This document shows, in pieces, positions 24,347-33,264 of a DNA stretch of 33,416 bases. Origin of the DNA: Vibrio lentus (GTDB taxonomy: Bacteria; Pseudomonadota; Gammaproteobacteria; Enterobacterales; Vibrionaceae). The notes beneath the pieces were generated by a model. It worked only from the letters and a program-made list of their open reading frames with translations, did no database searches and had not been told where the DNA came from. Location: assembly GCF_002875945.1 (NCBI RefSeq), contig NZ_MCZK01000050.1:1-33416 (forward strand), written 5' to 3'. The first letter of the stretch is position 1. Each line of letters starts with the position of its first letter. The position numbers were made by a program, and so were the translations under genes.

Positions 24347-25012
24347 CTATTCAGCTTCAAGCGTCGGTTCGAATTCGCTTTGTACTCGCGTTTTGATGCC
24401 ATCACTCGCGTCTCGCAGTAGATTGAATGGCGATAGCACAACACCTTTCACTGCGCCTTCTGCAGCGCCCTGAGCTAATTCTTTACTCTTATCGGCTAAC
24501 AAATTAGCTTGTGCCAAAATACCCGGCACTTCCGCTCTTAGCATTTCAGATTCAGCCACAATCACTGGGATGGTTTGTTGACGGTAAGACTTACTCTCGG
24601 CAAGCATCGGTGGCATCACATCGACACGGTATCGTTTTAACTCAGTTAATGTTGGCGGGATGACATCGGTTCTTACCTGCTCGACTTCGGTACGAACGTT
24701 TTTCACTTCATCCAAAATCGCGGGAATTTTTCCATCAACAGACGAAACGGTTTGATTGACTTGGTCGATGGTCTTTCTAACTTCATCGACGGTGCTTAAC
24801 ACCTGAGGAGCCAATTCACTGACATGCTCAGCAAACGCTAACATCTCTTCTACTTTTAACCCTTTGGTGAGGCCCGATAAGTCTTCGATAACCTGCGGAT
24901 AAGTATCGACGATCTCACCCACTTTATTGGTGAATGAGTAGATGGTGTAGCCTAAGTAAAAAATGGCGACGGCTAACACCAATTGGATCGCGGTAGAGAT
25001 TTTTGCAAACAT
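24347..25012 (-). CDS. Membrane-anchored protein with tandem 15-residue repeats, unknown function
   Basis: 221 residues. One N-terminal transmembrane helix (IQLVLAVAIFYLGYTIYSF, residues 9-27) is followed by a long helical, coiled-coil-like region. Residues 117-161 are three tandem 15-residue units with the pattern [VT][IM]P-x2-[LV]xE-x-[KE]x-[YL]R (VIPPTLTELKRYRVD, VMPPMLAESKSYRQQ, TIPVIVAESEMLRAE), with degenerate units on both sides (KIPAILDEVKNVRTE at 95-109, VPGILAQANLLADK at 162-175). The tail has a small-residue segment (AQGAAEGAVKGVVLSPF) and an acidic end. The orientation is probably N-in with the repeats in the periplasm. I do not recognise a family. It stands alone between the TetR-like gene and the Lrp-type regulator. 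Confidence 0.75.
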   Translation of the reverse strand: MFAKISTAIQLVLAVAIFYLGYTIYSFTNKVGEIVDTYPQVIEDLSGLTKGLKVEEMLAFAEHVSELAPQVLSTVDEVRKTIDQVNQTVSSVDGKIPAILDEVKNVRTEVEQVRTDVIPPTLTELKRYRVDVMPPMLAESKSYRQQTIPVIVAESEMLRAEVPGILAQANLLADKSKELAQGAAEGAVKGVVLSPFNLLRDASDGIKTRVQSEFEPTLEAE

Positions 25013-25089
25013 GAATAATCCTTTTCTTTATCGCAGAGGCGATGTCTAAACTGAGACAAGATGTAACGTGAGGCTAGGCTAGGTTTAAC

Positions 25090-25545
25090 TTACAGCGGCA
25101 GTGCTGTTGTGTACTTCAATGGTTCCATGGCAAACGTCGAGGTCACATTCGAGATACCGTCAATACTATTCACCAAGCGCTTGTAGAAGTCATCAAAGCA
25201 CTTCATGTCTTTAACCTGAACCTTCATCATATAATCATACTCGCCAGCCATTCGATAGAACTCCATCACTTCAGGAAAGTCCGACACAGTATTCACAAAG
25301 CGCCCATACCACTCATGAGAATGGTTGCTTGTTTTCACCAATACGAACGCGGTAAAAGCAAGATCAAGCTTTTCAGGGTTAAGCAACGCCACTCTTTTTT
25401 CAATAATGCCGTTCTCTTCAAGACGCTTCAGCCTTTTCCAGCAGGGCGTGGTTGTTAGGTTGACCGCCTCTGAAATATCGTTCAATGACAGCGTGCTGTC
25501 TTCTTGCAGCAAACTTAATATCTTTTTATCTACGGCATCTATCAC
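25090..25545 (-). CDS. decR: Lrp/AsnC family regulator, DecR (YbaO) orthologue
   Basis: 151 residues, very similar along its whole length to Escherichia coli DecR as I recall it (shared [41 protein letters not shown]). The N-terminal winged HTH ([31 protein letters not shown]) is followed by the RAM/AsnC effector domain. DecR senses cysteine and activates cysteine detoxification genes. Here it is divergent from a cysteine-synthase-fold PLP enzyme across 147 bases containing a near-consensus Lrp box, which fits control of cysteine breakdown. Confidence 0.92.
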   Translation of the reverse strand: MIDAVDKKILSLLQEDSTLSLNDISEAVNLTTTPCWKRLKRLEENGIIEKRVALLNPEKLDLAFTAFVLVKTSNHSHEWYGRFVNTVSDFPEVMEFYRMAGEYDYMMKVQVKDMKCFDDFYKRLVNSIDGISNVTSTFAMEPLKYTTALPL

Positions 25546-25568
25546 ACTTTCACCAAATAGTATTTATA

Positions 25569-25583
25569 TAGAATAATTTTCTA
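25569..25583. promoter_or_regulatory. Lrp-type operator
   Basis: TAGAATAATTTTCTA matches the Lrp consensus YAGHAWATTWTDCTR at 14 of 15 positions and is an inverted repeat (TAGAA/TTCTA). It starts 24 bases upstream of the decR-like start codon in the divergent region. Likely the binding site of the adjacent regulator, or of Lrp itself. Confidence 0.6.
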
Positions 25584-25692
25584 CATTTTAGTCAAAACAA
25601 AGCAAATATGGCAAAGTTTTTCTCTCGAATTCTAGCTAAATTATAACCATACCAATTACAAAAAATGCCTACACAAGATCAGGAGAACGCTT

Positions 25693-26760
25693 ATGTGCAC
25701 TGACCATCAATGGATTAACAGCGCGATTCGTAAAATTGAAGCGGACTACCAACGCTCAGCGGATACGCACCTTATCAAGCTAGACCTTCCAAGCATCGAA
25801 GACATTGATATCTACCTTAAAGATGAAAGCACACACCCAACAGGCTCTTTGAAGCACCGCTTGGCGCGTTCTCTGTTCTTATACGCGATTTGTAACGGTT
25901 GGGTTGGCCCAGAAACAACGATCATTGAATCTTCATCTGGCAGCACGGCTGTGTCTGAGGCGTACTTTGCTCGCCTGCTTGGTCTTCCGTTTATTGCGGT
26001 AATGCCTAAGTGCACAGCGAAGAAAAAAATTGAGCAGATTGAATTCTACGGCGGCCAAGCGCACCTTGTTGATCGCTCAGATGAGATTTACGATGAGTCT
26101 CGTCGTTTAGCTGAAGAACTGAATGGCCACTACATGGACCAATTTACTTACGCTGAACGCGCAACTGACTGGCGTGGTAACAACAACATCGCGAACTCGA
26201 TTTTCAATCAAATGCAGATGGAAGATCACCCAGTTCCAACTTGGGTAGTAATGAGCCCAGGCACTGGTGGTACTTCAGCAACAATCGGCCGTTTCATTCG
26301 CTACCAACAACATGAAACCAAGCTATGTGTTGTTGACCCTGAAAACTCGGTATTCCACGAATACTTCCAAACAGGCAATGCGAACGTGAAAGGCAACACA
26401 TTCAGCAAAATTGAAGGTATTGGTCGCCCACGTGCAGAACCAAGCTTCATTCCTGGTGTAGTTGATGAGATGCGTAAAATCCCTGACGCAGCAAGCATCG
26501 CAACAACACATTGGTTGTCTGACATTCTAGGCCGTAAGGTGGGCGCATCAACGGGGACGAATATGTACGGTGTGCTTCAGCTGGCAAGTGAGATGAAAAT
26601 GCGTGGCGAAACAGGTTCTATCGTGACTTTACTCTGTGATAGTGGTGAGCGTTACCTAGACACTTACTTCAATGATGAGTGGGTGAACAACAACATTGGT
26701 GACCTACAACCGTATGCGGCGAAGTTAGAAGCTTTCTCGCAAACCGGTGAGCTAGCGTAA
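25693..26760 (+). CDS. PLP-dependent cysteine-synthase-fold enzyme, probable L-cysteine lyase
   Basis: 355 residues, fold type II. The Schiff-base Lys is K54 in the sequence [11 protein letters not shown], the phosphate/substrate loop is [15 protein letters not shown] (residues 79-93), and [15 protein letters not shown] is the glycine-rich PLP-phosphate loop. These are hallmarks of cysteine synthase/cystathionine beta-synthase relatives. The protein differs from CysK/CysM in the N-terminal sequence and in having a C-terminal extension. Since its divergent neighbour is a DecR-type cysteine sensor, degradation of L-cysteine to H2S, pyruvate or alanine is more probable than synthesis, but the reaction is inferred from context. 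GGAGAA precedes the ATG; an intrinsic terminator follows. Confidence 0.85.
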   Translation: MCTDHQWINSAIRKIEADYQRSADTHLIKLDLPSIEDIDIYLKDESTHPTGSLKHRLARSLFLYAICNGWVGPETTIIESSSGSTAVSEAYFARLLGLPFIAVMPKCTAKKKIEQIEFYGGQAHLVDRSDEIYDESRRLAEELNGHYMDQFTYAERATDWRGNNNIANSIFNQMQMEDHPVPTWVVMSPGTGGTSATIGRFIRYQQHETKLCVVDPENSVFHEYFQTGNANVKGNTFSKIEGIGRPRAEPSFIPGVVDEMRKIPDAASIATTHWLSDILGRKVGASTGTNMYGVLQLASEMKMRGETGSIVTLLCDSGERYLDTYFNDEWVNNNIGDLQPYAAKLEAFSQTGELA

Positions 26761-26788
26761 GCCCGAGAATAACCACCCGTTCCAAATT

Positions 26789-26816
26789 AAAAAAGAGCCC
26801 TTGATGGGCTCTTTTT
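26789..26816 (+). terminator. Intrinsic terminator of the PLP enzyme gene
   Basis: Stem GAGCCC / GGGCTC with a five-base loop, flanked by A6 and followed by T5. The flanking A run also allows termination of the convergent DUF1244 gene on the minus strand. Confidence 0.85.
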
Positions 26817-26844
26817 AGTGTCATTCGTAACCGGTGAAACAAGA

Positions 26845-27165
26845 TTATTCTGGTTTTTGCTTCGCTTCAAATGCAGCCAGTTGTTCTGGTGTTGCTTTTG
26901 GTTGGTGGTTTTGTTTCCACTCATCGTAAGTCATGCCGTACACGCGCTCACGCGCGTCATCGATATCAAGGTCTAAACCTTGCTGCTCAGCTTCCGCTTT
27001 GTACCACTTGCTGAAACAGTTGCGGCAGAAGCCAGCCAAGATCATTAGGTCGATGTTCTGTACATCTTTGTTGTTATCTAGGTGTGCTAATAGGCGACGA
27101 AAGGTTGCTGCATCCAGCTTATCTTGTTCTTCTTGAGAAAGATCTTTGTATTTAAATTCAGCCAC
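26845..27165 (-). CDS. DUF1244 family protein
   Basis: 106 residues and cytoplasmic. The core DAATFRRLLAHLDNNKDVQNIDLMILAGFCRNCFSKWYKAEAEQQG and RERVYGMTYDEWKQNHQPKAT is characteristic of DUF1244, a small helical family widespread in proteobacteria with no assigned function. The CRNC pair could bind metal. The C-terminus is Glu/Lys/Gln rich. The gene is monocistronic, convergent with the PLP enzyme gene across a terminator, and has an AT-rich 593-bp region upstream of its start. Confidence 0.88.
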   Translation of the reverse strand: MAEFKYKDLSQEEQDKLDAATFRRLLAHLDNNKDVQNIDLMILAGFCRNCFSKWYKAEAEQQGLDLDIDDARERVYGMTYDEWKQNHQPKATPEQLAAFEAKQKPE

Positions 27166-27758
27166 TTTAGTGTCCCTTATTTGTTTTCATTTTTAGTGTG
27201 TTGAGCAGATATTGTTATACAAAAAAAGCTCGCGCTTCGCTAGGAGCAAACGCAGGCTTTTCAAAACATTCATCGATAAAACAAGTTAAAACCACAGTAT
27301 TGAAGGTAATCACTCACCAGATATACCTATGTGAAGTGAAGCTAGCTAGCTAGCTAAGCCAGCCTAAGCCAAGCCAAGCCAAGCAATAGAGGTGACAACA
27401 TCAGATTATGTATGCTCAATTGTAGTCAATTTAAGATAACTGTTCTTAAATTTATTTCGAGCTAACTTTCTATTTACATGTATTTAATTTATTTAGACGT
27501 TACTACTTTTTAATTAATCATATAAATCATCAACATTGAACTTAAATAAAAACGACCAATCCAAACATCGATATTGATTGCAGTTAAATAAATACAACCA
27601 AATTCATCAAGATGATTAACAACAAAACATAGCTATGAAGATTGAATAGCAACCATTTATTAAACAACGCCAATTGATTTTATAACTTATTAACCCAAAG
27701 CCTATTACATTTATGTCGTAGGGATTTTTCTCTATTTAATACCTAAACCGGAAGCCAC
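27166..27758. other. AT-rich 593-bp intergenic region with short tandem repeats
   Basis: This gap between the divergent DUF1244 and DsbA-like genes has no credible reading frame. It contains four copies of GCTA (27341-27356) followed by a run of AAGCC-like units up to about 27384. The rest, especially 27420-27750, is strongly AT-rich. I see no clear RNA gene or terminator; an unidentified small RNA cannot be excluded. Confidence 0.6.
27341..27384. repeat. Microsatellite (GCTA)4 plus (AAGCC)n
   Basis: Four perfect GCTA units followed by imperfect and then perfect AAGCC units. Such tracts may change length by slippage. It lies 176 bases upstream of the DUF1244 start and 375 bases upstream of the DsbA-like start, so an effect on either is uncertain. 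Confidence 0.7.
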
Positions 27759-28352
27759 ATGAAACGATTACAAGCGGTAGTTTTACTATTAACCTCTTTT
27801 CTCTACAGTTCGCTAACTTATGCAGCCCCTACCGAAGGGGAGCAATACTCGATTCTGGATAATCCATACTCATCAACCCATCAAATAGACAAATTCTTTT
27901 CCTTAAATTGTACCCCGTGCTGGCAAATGACCGAGCTATTAAAGAAGGAAGAGGAATCGGGAGAGCTTGCCTTGCACCGTACCCATGTCATCTTTAATGA
28001 ATCAACACAACAAGCCGCAAGCCTTTACTACACAGTGCTGGTTCAAAAACCAAACTTATCTCATGAACTACTGAACGATCTGTTTTCTCTCGTTCAAACC
28101 AACAACCCGCTGCAACAAGCCGACATTGATGCCTTCTTTGAGAAGAATAACTTAGTGGCAACGCAAGACATGACGGAAAGCCAGAAAAAGCAATGGGCTT
28201 TGTTTATGAAGGACGCTGCAGCGAAAACTGAACAAACAGAGATCAGCAGTATTCCGAGCTTCGTTGTGAACGGTCGTTACATGGTGAAACTAAGAGGTCA
28301 CCGCTCAATGGAAGAACTAGTTGAGACAATGCACTATCTGGAAAGTTTATAG
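27759..28352 (+). CDS. DsbA-like periplasmic thiol:disulfide oxidoreductase
   Basis: 197 residues with a signal peptide (MKRLQAVVLLLTSFLYSSLTYA). The thioredoxin motif is CTPC (Cys51, Cys54 in FFSLNCTPCWQM), unlike the CPHC of classical DsbA. The DsbA-type helical insertion follows (ESTQQAASLYYTVLVQKPNLSHELLNDLFSLVQTN), and the cis-Pro loop is SSIPSFVVNGRY (Pro166), with Ile before Pro where DsbA has Val. Length and order fit DsbA. It is probably an accessory enzyme with different redox properties or clients. The start has CGGAAG upstream; the gene is single and ends before a strong bidirectional terminator. Confidence 0.88.
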   Translation: MKRLQAVVLLLTSFLYSSLTYAAPTEGEQYSILDNPYSSTHQIDKFFSLNCTPCWQMTELLKKEEESGELALHRTHVIFNESTQQAASLYYTVLVQKPNLSHELLNDLFSLVQTNNPLQQADIDAFFEKNNLVATQDMTESQKKQWALFMKDAAAKTEQTEISSIPSFVVNGRYMVKLRGHRSMEELVETMHYLESL

Positions 28353-28440
28353 CCCGCTGAACCGAATATGTCTTTATTAGGCAGCAACACCATGATTTAT
28401 CTAAGAATGAAATCTTGTTAACGAAGTCGTTCGCTAAATA

Positions 28441-28476
28441 AAAAGCCCGACAACTCAATCAAGTTGTCGGGCTTTT
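28441..28476. terminator. Strong bidirectional terminator (DsbA-like / RND)
   Basis: Perfect 11-bp stem GCCCGACAACT / AGTTGTCGGGC with a six-base loop, A4 on the left (preceded by more A) and T4 on the right. It serves the convergent DsbA-like gene and RND operon. Confidence 0.9.
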
Positions 28477-28551
28477 ATAGGTCTGGTTTAAATTGAAAGT
28501 ATATCGATTCAAACCCTCTATTTATTTACAGCAATTAGCAGTGCATGTTCA

Positions 28552-31500
28552 TTAACCGTGAGAGGTTCTTCCCACGTTATCATGGCTGAGTTCTTTATTT
28601 AGAACCGCTTCCACATGACCAGGAGAACGCGTAGAGCCAGAAATCAGTCGGTACATCGCAGGGATAACGAACAGAGTAACCAAAGTCGCAAAGCCCATAC
28701 CGAAGAAGATAACCGTACCCACTGCAACTCGGCTTTCATAGCCTGCTCCCGTTGAAGTAATCAAAGGAATTGCACCTGCTAGCGTGGTAAATGCGGTCAT
28801 CATGATTGGACGTAAGCGTCGAGCCGAAGCATCAATGATCGCCTTTTCAAACTCAATACCACGGTCACGAAGTTGGTTAGCAAACTCTACGATCAAGATA
28901 CCGTTCTTGGTTACCATACCGATCAACATGATCATACCAATCTGGCTGTAGACGTTGAGCCCTTGACTCATCAACACCAAGCCTAAGAAGCCACCAAAGA
29001 TACCCATAGGTACGGTGAACATCACCACCAGCGGGTTAATGAAGCTCTCAAACTGCGCGGCCAATACCAAGTACGCCACCAGCATCGCTAACGCAAACAC
29101 CACTAAGATGCTCGATTGGTTCTCTTTGAAGTCTTTAGACTCGCCAGAGTAGCTCACTGAGATATCACCCGGTAGTTGTTCAATCGCTTGTTCATCAAGG
29201 AAATCGAGAGCATCACCCAGCGTGTAACCTTCCATTAGGTTCGCTTTGATGGTGACCGACTTCTGCTTGTTGTAGTGCGATAAGCGAATTGATGATGCCA
29301 CTTCTTCAATGTGCGTCAACGTATCAAGCGTTACTAGCTCGCCAGACTGAGTTCGCATGTAGATTTGGCTTAAATCGTTCGCGTTATTAAAACTGTTTTC
29401 ATCACCACGTAAGTAAACATCGTACTCTTCACCACGGTCAACGAAGGTGGTTTCACTGCGGCCGCCCAGCATGATTTCTAACGTATCTGAAATATCAGAA
29501 ACACTCACACCTAGCTCCGCTGCACGCTGCTTGTCTACGGTAACCAATAGCTCTGGTGTCTTTTCAGAGTAATCGATGTCCACGCCTTCCATCATTGGAG
29601 AGTCTTCAGCCGCTTGCTTTAAGAGCTCTGCCCACTTCTGAAGCTCAGTGTAGTCAGAACCACCCAGTACGAATTGAACTGGCTCACTTGAACCACCTTT
29701 GAAGCCCGGCATGAACGGGAATACACGCACATCAGGAATGCCATTTAAAGATTTACGAACTTCGTTCAACGCTTCTTGCGCCGTAACGTCACGTTCGTCC
29801 CAATCTTCTAGGATCATGATTACAAAGCCCGTTTGGTCACCCGCATTACCACCAAACGCTGGTGATTGAATACTGAATGACTTCAAGAAGCCTTGACCAA
29901 GTAGTGGCATTAAACGTTCTTCAACGATATCCATGTTGGCAGACATACGGTTATAACTGGTTGCATCAGCACCACGAACGAACGCGAAGATAACGCCACG
30001 GTCTTCTTGTGGAGTCAGCTGCGAAGGCACTTGTTGCATCAAACCATAACTTCCGCCCATACACGCAATAATGATGATTGGGGCAGCCCAACGCCAGTTT
30101 AGAGCACGACGCAATACCGCTTTGTATCCAAGTTCTAGCTTGCCAAACACACGTTCAACAAATCGATTGAAGCGGTTTGGTTTCACGTTCGCTTTTAGAA
30201 TCTTACTGCCCAGAACTGGTGTTAGCGTTAATGCCACAACAGACGAGAAGATCACCGACATCGCCAGCAATACCGAGAACTCAGTAAACAGAAGCCCTAC
30301 CATGCCATCCATAAACGAGATTGGTAGGAACACCATGACCAGTACTAGCGTGGTTGCGATTACCGCAAAGCCTACTTCACGCGTGCCTTTATAAGCGGCA
30401 AGCAGTGGCGATTCACCGCGTTCAATGTGGTGGAAAATGTTCTCTACTACCACGATTGCATCATCGACCACCAAACCGATAGACAGAATCAATGCCATCA
30501 AGGTAATCAGGTTGATAGAGAAACCAAAGTAGTACGCCGCAATAAATGATGAAATCAAAGATACAGGCACCGTCACCGCAGGGATCAGGGTTGCACGTGC
30601 TTGGCCGATAAAGACGTAAAGCACGAGGATAACCAAGCCACCCGTAATAAAGAGTGTGCTGTATACCTCTGAGATCGAACGGTCGATAAATACCGTTGAA
30701 TCATAATCCACCGCTAGACGAGTCCCGTCAGGCAAGAACTTTTGAATCGCTTCGACTTCTTTATGGACTAGGTCAGCAACCTCAAGTGGGTTTGCGTCTG
30801 ACTGAGGCACGATGCCCATACTAACGTTAACAACGCCGTCACTCTTAAAGGTCGAGTTCTCGTTTTCAGCGCCAATATAAACATCCGCTACGTCTTTCAA
30901 GTAGATAGGTGTGTTATCAGAGGCGCGTTTAACTACTAGGTATTCAAAGTCTTCCGCTTCAGTGTAAGAACGAGCTGTACGAACCGACATCACAATCGCA
31001 TCGTTACGAACTTCACCGCCCGGGCTTTCAATATTTTCGTTGTTCAGTGCCTGCGTAATGTCAGAAGCAGTCACACCACGTCCGGCCATCTGAGCAGGTT
31101 TCAGCTTCACGTACATTACTTTGTACAAGCCACCCGAGATGTCCACAGAACTCACACCGGAGATCAAACTAAAGCGGTCAATCAACACACGCTCGGTGTA
31201 ATCGGTTAACTGCGTTCGGTCCATCTCTGTCGAACTTAGGTTGATGTATACCGAGGCTTCACCACTACCGTTATTCTTATAAACGATTGGGTCGTCAGCT
31301 TCATCGGGCAATGAGCGTTGAGCACGTGCTACTGCATCACGGACATCACTGACACCTGTATTGAGATCGTAACCAAGCTCAAAGGTAATCGTGATACGCG
31401 ACATACCGTTACGGGTCGTAGATTCGATCTCATCGATACCACTGATGCCGGATAACTGGTCTTCAAGATTGGAGGTTATTTGGCTTTCAATGATGGTGGC

Positions 31501-31665
31501 TGATGCACCTTCATAGCGAGTACTGATCGATACTACTGGGCTTTCGATGTCAGGCATCTCACGAACAGCAAGCTTGTTAAACGATACAATACCAAATACA
31601 ACCAAGAGCAAGCTCAATACGATAGCCGCTACTGGTCTCTTTACAGAAACATCAGATAACAACAT
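28552..31665 (-). CDS. RND efflux pump permease (HAE1 family)
   Basis: 1037 residues, the normal length for AcrB-type pumps. The N-terminus MLLSDVSVKRPVAAIVLSLLLVVFGIVSF is the first transmembrane helix; the proton-relay Asp pair is in GLVVDDAIVVVENIFHHIE (helix 4, about residue 400), and GMVTKNGILIVEFANQLR marks helix 10. Two large periplasmic porter domains lie between. Inner-membrane proton-driven export of drugs, dyes, bile salts or metabolites is expected. The start overlaps the stop of the adaptor gene by one base (TAATG), so the two are coupled. No outer-membrane factor is encoded here; TolC is probably shared. Confidence 0.95.
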   Translation of the reverse strand: MLLSDVSVKRPVAAIVLSLLLVVFGIVSFNKLAVREMPDIESPVVSISTRYEGASATIIESQITSNLEDQLSGISGIDEIESTTRNGMSRITITFELGYDLNTGVSDVRDAVARAQRSLPDEADDPIVYKNNGSGEASVYINLSSTEMDRTQLTDYTERVLIDRFSLISGVSSVDISGGLYKVMYVKLKPAQMAGRGVTASDITQALNNENIESPGGEVRNDAIVMSVRTARSYTEAEDFEYLVVKRASDNTPIYLKDVADVYIGAENENSTFKSDGVVNVSMGIVPQSDANPLEVADLVHKEVEAIQKFLPDGTRLAVDYDSTVFIDRSISEVYSTLFITGGLVILVLYVFIGQARATLIPAVTVPVSLISSFIAAYYFGFSINLITLMALILSIGLVVDDAIVVVENIFHHIERGESPLLAAYKGTREVGFAVIATTLVLVMVFLPISFMDGMVGLLFTEFSVLLAMSVIFSSVVALTLTPVLGSKILKANVKPNRFNRFVERVFGKLELGYKAVLRRALNWRWAAPIIIIACMGGSYGLMQQVPSQLTPQEDRGVIFAFVRGADATSYNRMSANMDIVEERLMPLLGQGFLKSFSIQSPAFGGNAGDQTGFVIMILEDWDERDVTAQEALNEVRKSLNGIPDVRVFPFMPGFKGGSSEPVQFVLGGSDYTELQKWAELLKQAAEDSPMMEGVDIDYSEKTPELLVTVDKQRAAELGVSVSDISDTLEIMLGGRSETTFVDRGEEYDVYLRGDENSFNNANDLSQIYMRTQSGELVTLDTLTHIEEVASSIRLSHYNKQKSVTIKANLMEGYTLGDALDFLDEQAIEQLPGDISVSYSGESKDFKENQSSILVVFALAMLVAYLVLAAQFESFINPLVVMFTVPMGIFGGFLGLVLMSQGLNVYSQIGMIMLIGMVTKNGILIVEFANQLRDRGIEFEKAIIDASARRLRPIMMTAFTTLAGAIPLITSTGAGYESRVAVGTVIFFGMGFATLVTLFVIPAMYRLISGSTRSPGHVEAVLNKELSHDNVGRTSHG

Positions 31666-32762
31666 TAGTTCGCACCTTCTTGAGTTGCTGTATTACCATC
31701 AAGTTTAGCGGCATCGCTTTCAGGTTTAGCGGGGCGATTAACGGCAAGTTCTTGAACCAACACACCATCACGCATATTAACGATACCTTGCACCACGATC
31801 TTCTGACCAATCTCGATGCCTTTATCAATCACGACTTCGTTATCGATACGCGCACCCAAGAACACCTCTGTTCGAGTTGCCTTGTTATCTTCGCCAATCA
31901 CATAAACAAAACGCTTCGTACCCGAGTACTCCAACGCTTGAACAGGGATAATCGGTGCTTCAACTGGTGGAAAGTCCATATCCGCGGCTACTAACATGCC
32001 CGGCTTCAAGTAATCATTGTTGTTATCAAAGTGGATTCGAACTCGTAAGTTCAAGGTTTCAGCGTTGATACGTGAATCAATACCAACCACAGTACCCGTG
32101 AACTGAGTCTCACCCCATGCACTGGTGCGAGCCGTTACTGTCATGCCTTTAGACAGTTTCGAAAGGTAACGCTCAGGAATTTGAAGATCTAACTGCATCA
32201 CCGACAAATCATCTAAGGTCACGAGTTCAGTGCCTGCTGTCACCATCTTACCGCGACTAAAATCAATAAAGCCGACAGTGCCAGAGAAAGGTGCGCTGAT
32301 ATGAAGATCTTTCAGATTGGCATTTGCAGCCGCCAATCGAGCGTTGGCGATTTCAACATTGGTTTTCTGAGCGTCAATTTCAGTTTGCGTAATCGCATTA
32401 CGTTTCACTAGTCGTTGGAATTCCGCGAGCTTACGTTTCTCATCTTTTAGGTACGCTTGCGCTTCTGCAACCGCGGCCTTGGCTTTGTCGTCATCTAGTT
32501 GAACCAACATCTGCCCTTTAGTCACATCTTGATTGGCTTTGATGTTGATAGAGTCAACTCTGCCCGCTACTTCAGAAGTAATGATCACAGATTGCTCGGC
32601 TTCTAACTTACCAACCAAAGAAAGAGATTGGCTAACTTGGTGAATATCAACCTGCTCAGTAACAACCGTTACAGTGCTAGGCCCCTGACGTTTTGCTAGT
32701 GCGGCTGGAGACGCCATAAGAATAGACAAGCTAAGCAGGGTTAAAACAGATTTACGCTTCAT
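31665..32762 (-). CDS. RND efflux periplasmic adaptor (membrane fusion protein)
   Basis: 365 residues from the ATG at 32762; a TTG five codons upstream is possible, and neither has a good ribosome-binding site. A signal peptide (MKRKSVLTLLSLSILMASPAALA) is present. The lipoyl half-motif LVGKLEAEQSVIITSEVAGRVDSINIKANQDVTKGQMLVQLDD is followed by an alpha-hairpin (KAAVAEAQAYLKDEKRKLAEFQRLVKRNAITQTEIDAQK), the second lipoyl half (ISAPFSGTVGFIDFSRGKMV) and beta-barrel domains. It links the RND permease to an outer-membrane channel. First gene of the two-gene operon; a MITE-like element lies 24 bases upstream. Confidence 0.94.
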   Translation of the reverse strand: MKRKSVLTLLSLSILMASPAALAKRQGPSTVTVVTEQVDIHQVSQSLSLVGKLEAEQSVIITSEVAGRVDSINIKANQDVTKGQMLVQLDDDKAKAAVAEAQAYLKDEKRKLAEFQRLVKRNAITQTEIDAQKTNVEIANARLAAANANLKDLHISAPFSGTVGFIDFSRGKMVTAGTELVTLDDLSVMQLDLQIPERYLSKLSKGMTVTARTSAWGETQFTGTVVGIDSRINAETLNLRVRIHFDNNNDYLKPGMLVAADMDFPPVEAPIIPVQALEYSGTKRFVYVIGEDNKATRTEVFLGARIDNEVVIDKGIEIGQKIVVQGIVNMRDGVLVQELAVNRPAKPESDAAKLDGNTATQEGAN

Positions 32763-32785
32763 AATAATGGTCTGCAAGTAAGGTT

Positions 32786-32960
32786 ATACCAATCACAGTG
32801 AGTAAGTGGTCAGAAATAGCGCAGGAAAAAGGCTTGAGAACAAGGCAGCTCTTTTCAACAGATAGTTTCGATAAGTAGTTATCTACAATCAAAATTGTTG
32901 ACGCTGTTCTCGAGCATTTTAACAAACTAGGATGACACCTTGATTTACTACGATTGGTAT
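32786..32960. mobile_element. MITE-like palindromic element in the RND promoter region
   Basis: About 175 bases with perfect 9-bp terminal inverted repeats ATACCAATC (32786-32794) and GATTGGTAT (32952-32960), and near TTA at both outer edges. Inner segments are also complementary (GAGAACA near 32836 against TGTTCTC near 32906; CAACAGATA against TATCTACAAT), so the element can fold into a long hairpin. It encodes nothing. It resembles repetitive intergenic elements I know from vibrios. It is located between the RND start codon and its likely upstream control region. Confidence 0.65.
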
Positions 32961-33222
32961 TATTATCTATAAATGAAATTAACCGTATTCTATCAACTGA
33001 TGAATGCTGTAACGTCAAGAAGTGTAAATCTAGATTAAATTCCATTTACGTTTCATCACGTCTTAGACACATTGAACACAATACAGAAAGCCAATCACCT
33101 CAAGGTGTTACCTATTGATACGTAAACCTTAGTACAGATGTTCACTTCCCGAGCAATATGCGTACTTTTCGCCATCTTTGCCCAAAAAGGCAGCATTCAA
33201 CACAAAACCATAAGAAAAACTC

Positions 33223-33250
33223 TTTACAGGTTTAACGTGTTTGCTATGAT
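33223..33250 (+). promoter_or_regulatory. tRNA-Tyr promoter
   Basis: TTTACA (33223-33228), 16-base spacer, TATGAT (33245-33250), followed by the GC-rich discriminator GCGCTCC typical of stable-RNA promoters under stringent control. Transcription should begin near 33257 and run through a leader hairpin (33265-33290). Confidence 0.7.
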
Positions 33251-33264
33251 GCGCTCCGCACTTG

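Noticed and set aside
27341..27384. CRISPR array
   Set aside because: The units are 4-5 bases without spacers; no array or cas gene is present anywhere in the window.
32752..33045. 97-codon minus-strand frame upstream of the RND adaptor
   Set aside because: It reads through the palindromic MITE-like element and overlaps the adaptor start in another frame; composition and start are not gene-like.
23474..33175. 12-mer AATATGCGTACT shared by the adhesin promoter and the region before tRNA-Tyr
   Set aside because: Many 12-mer matches are expected by chance in a window of this size, and the flanks differ.
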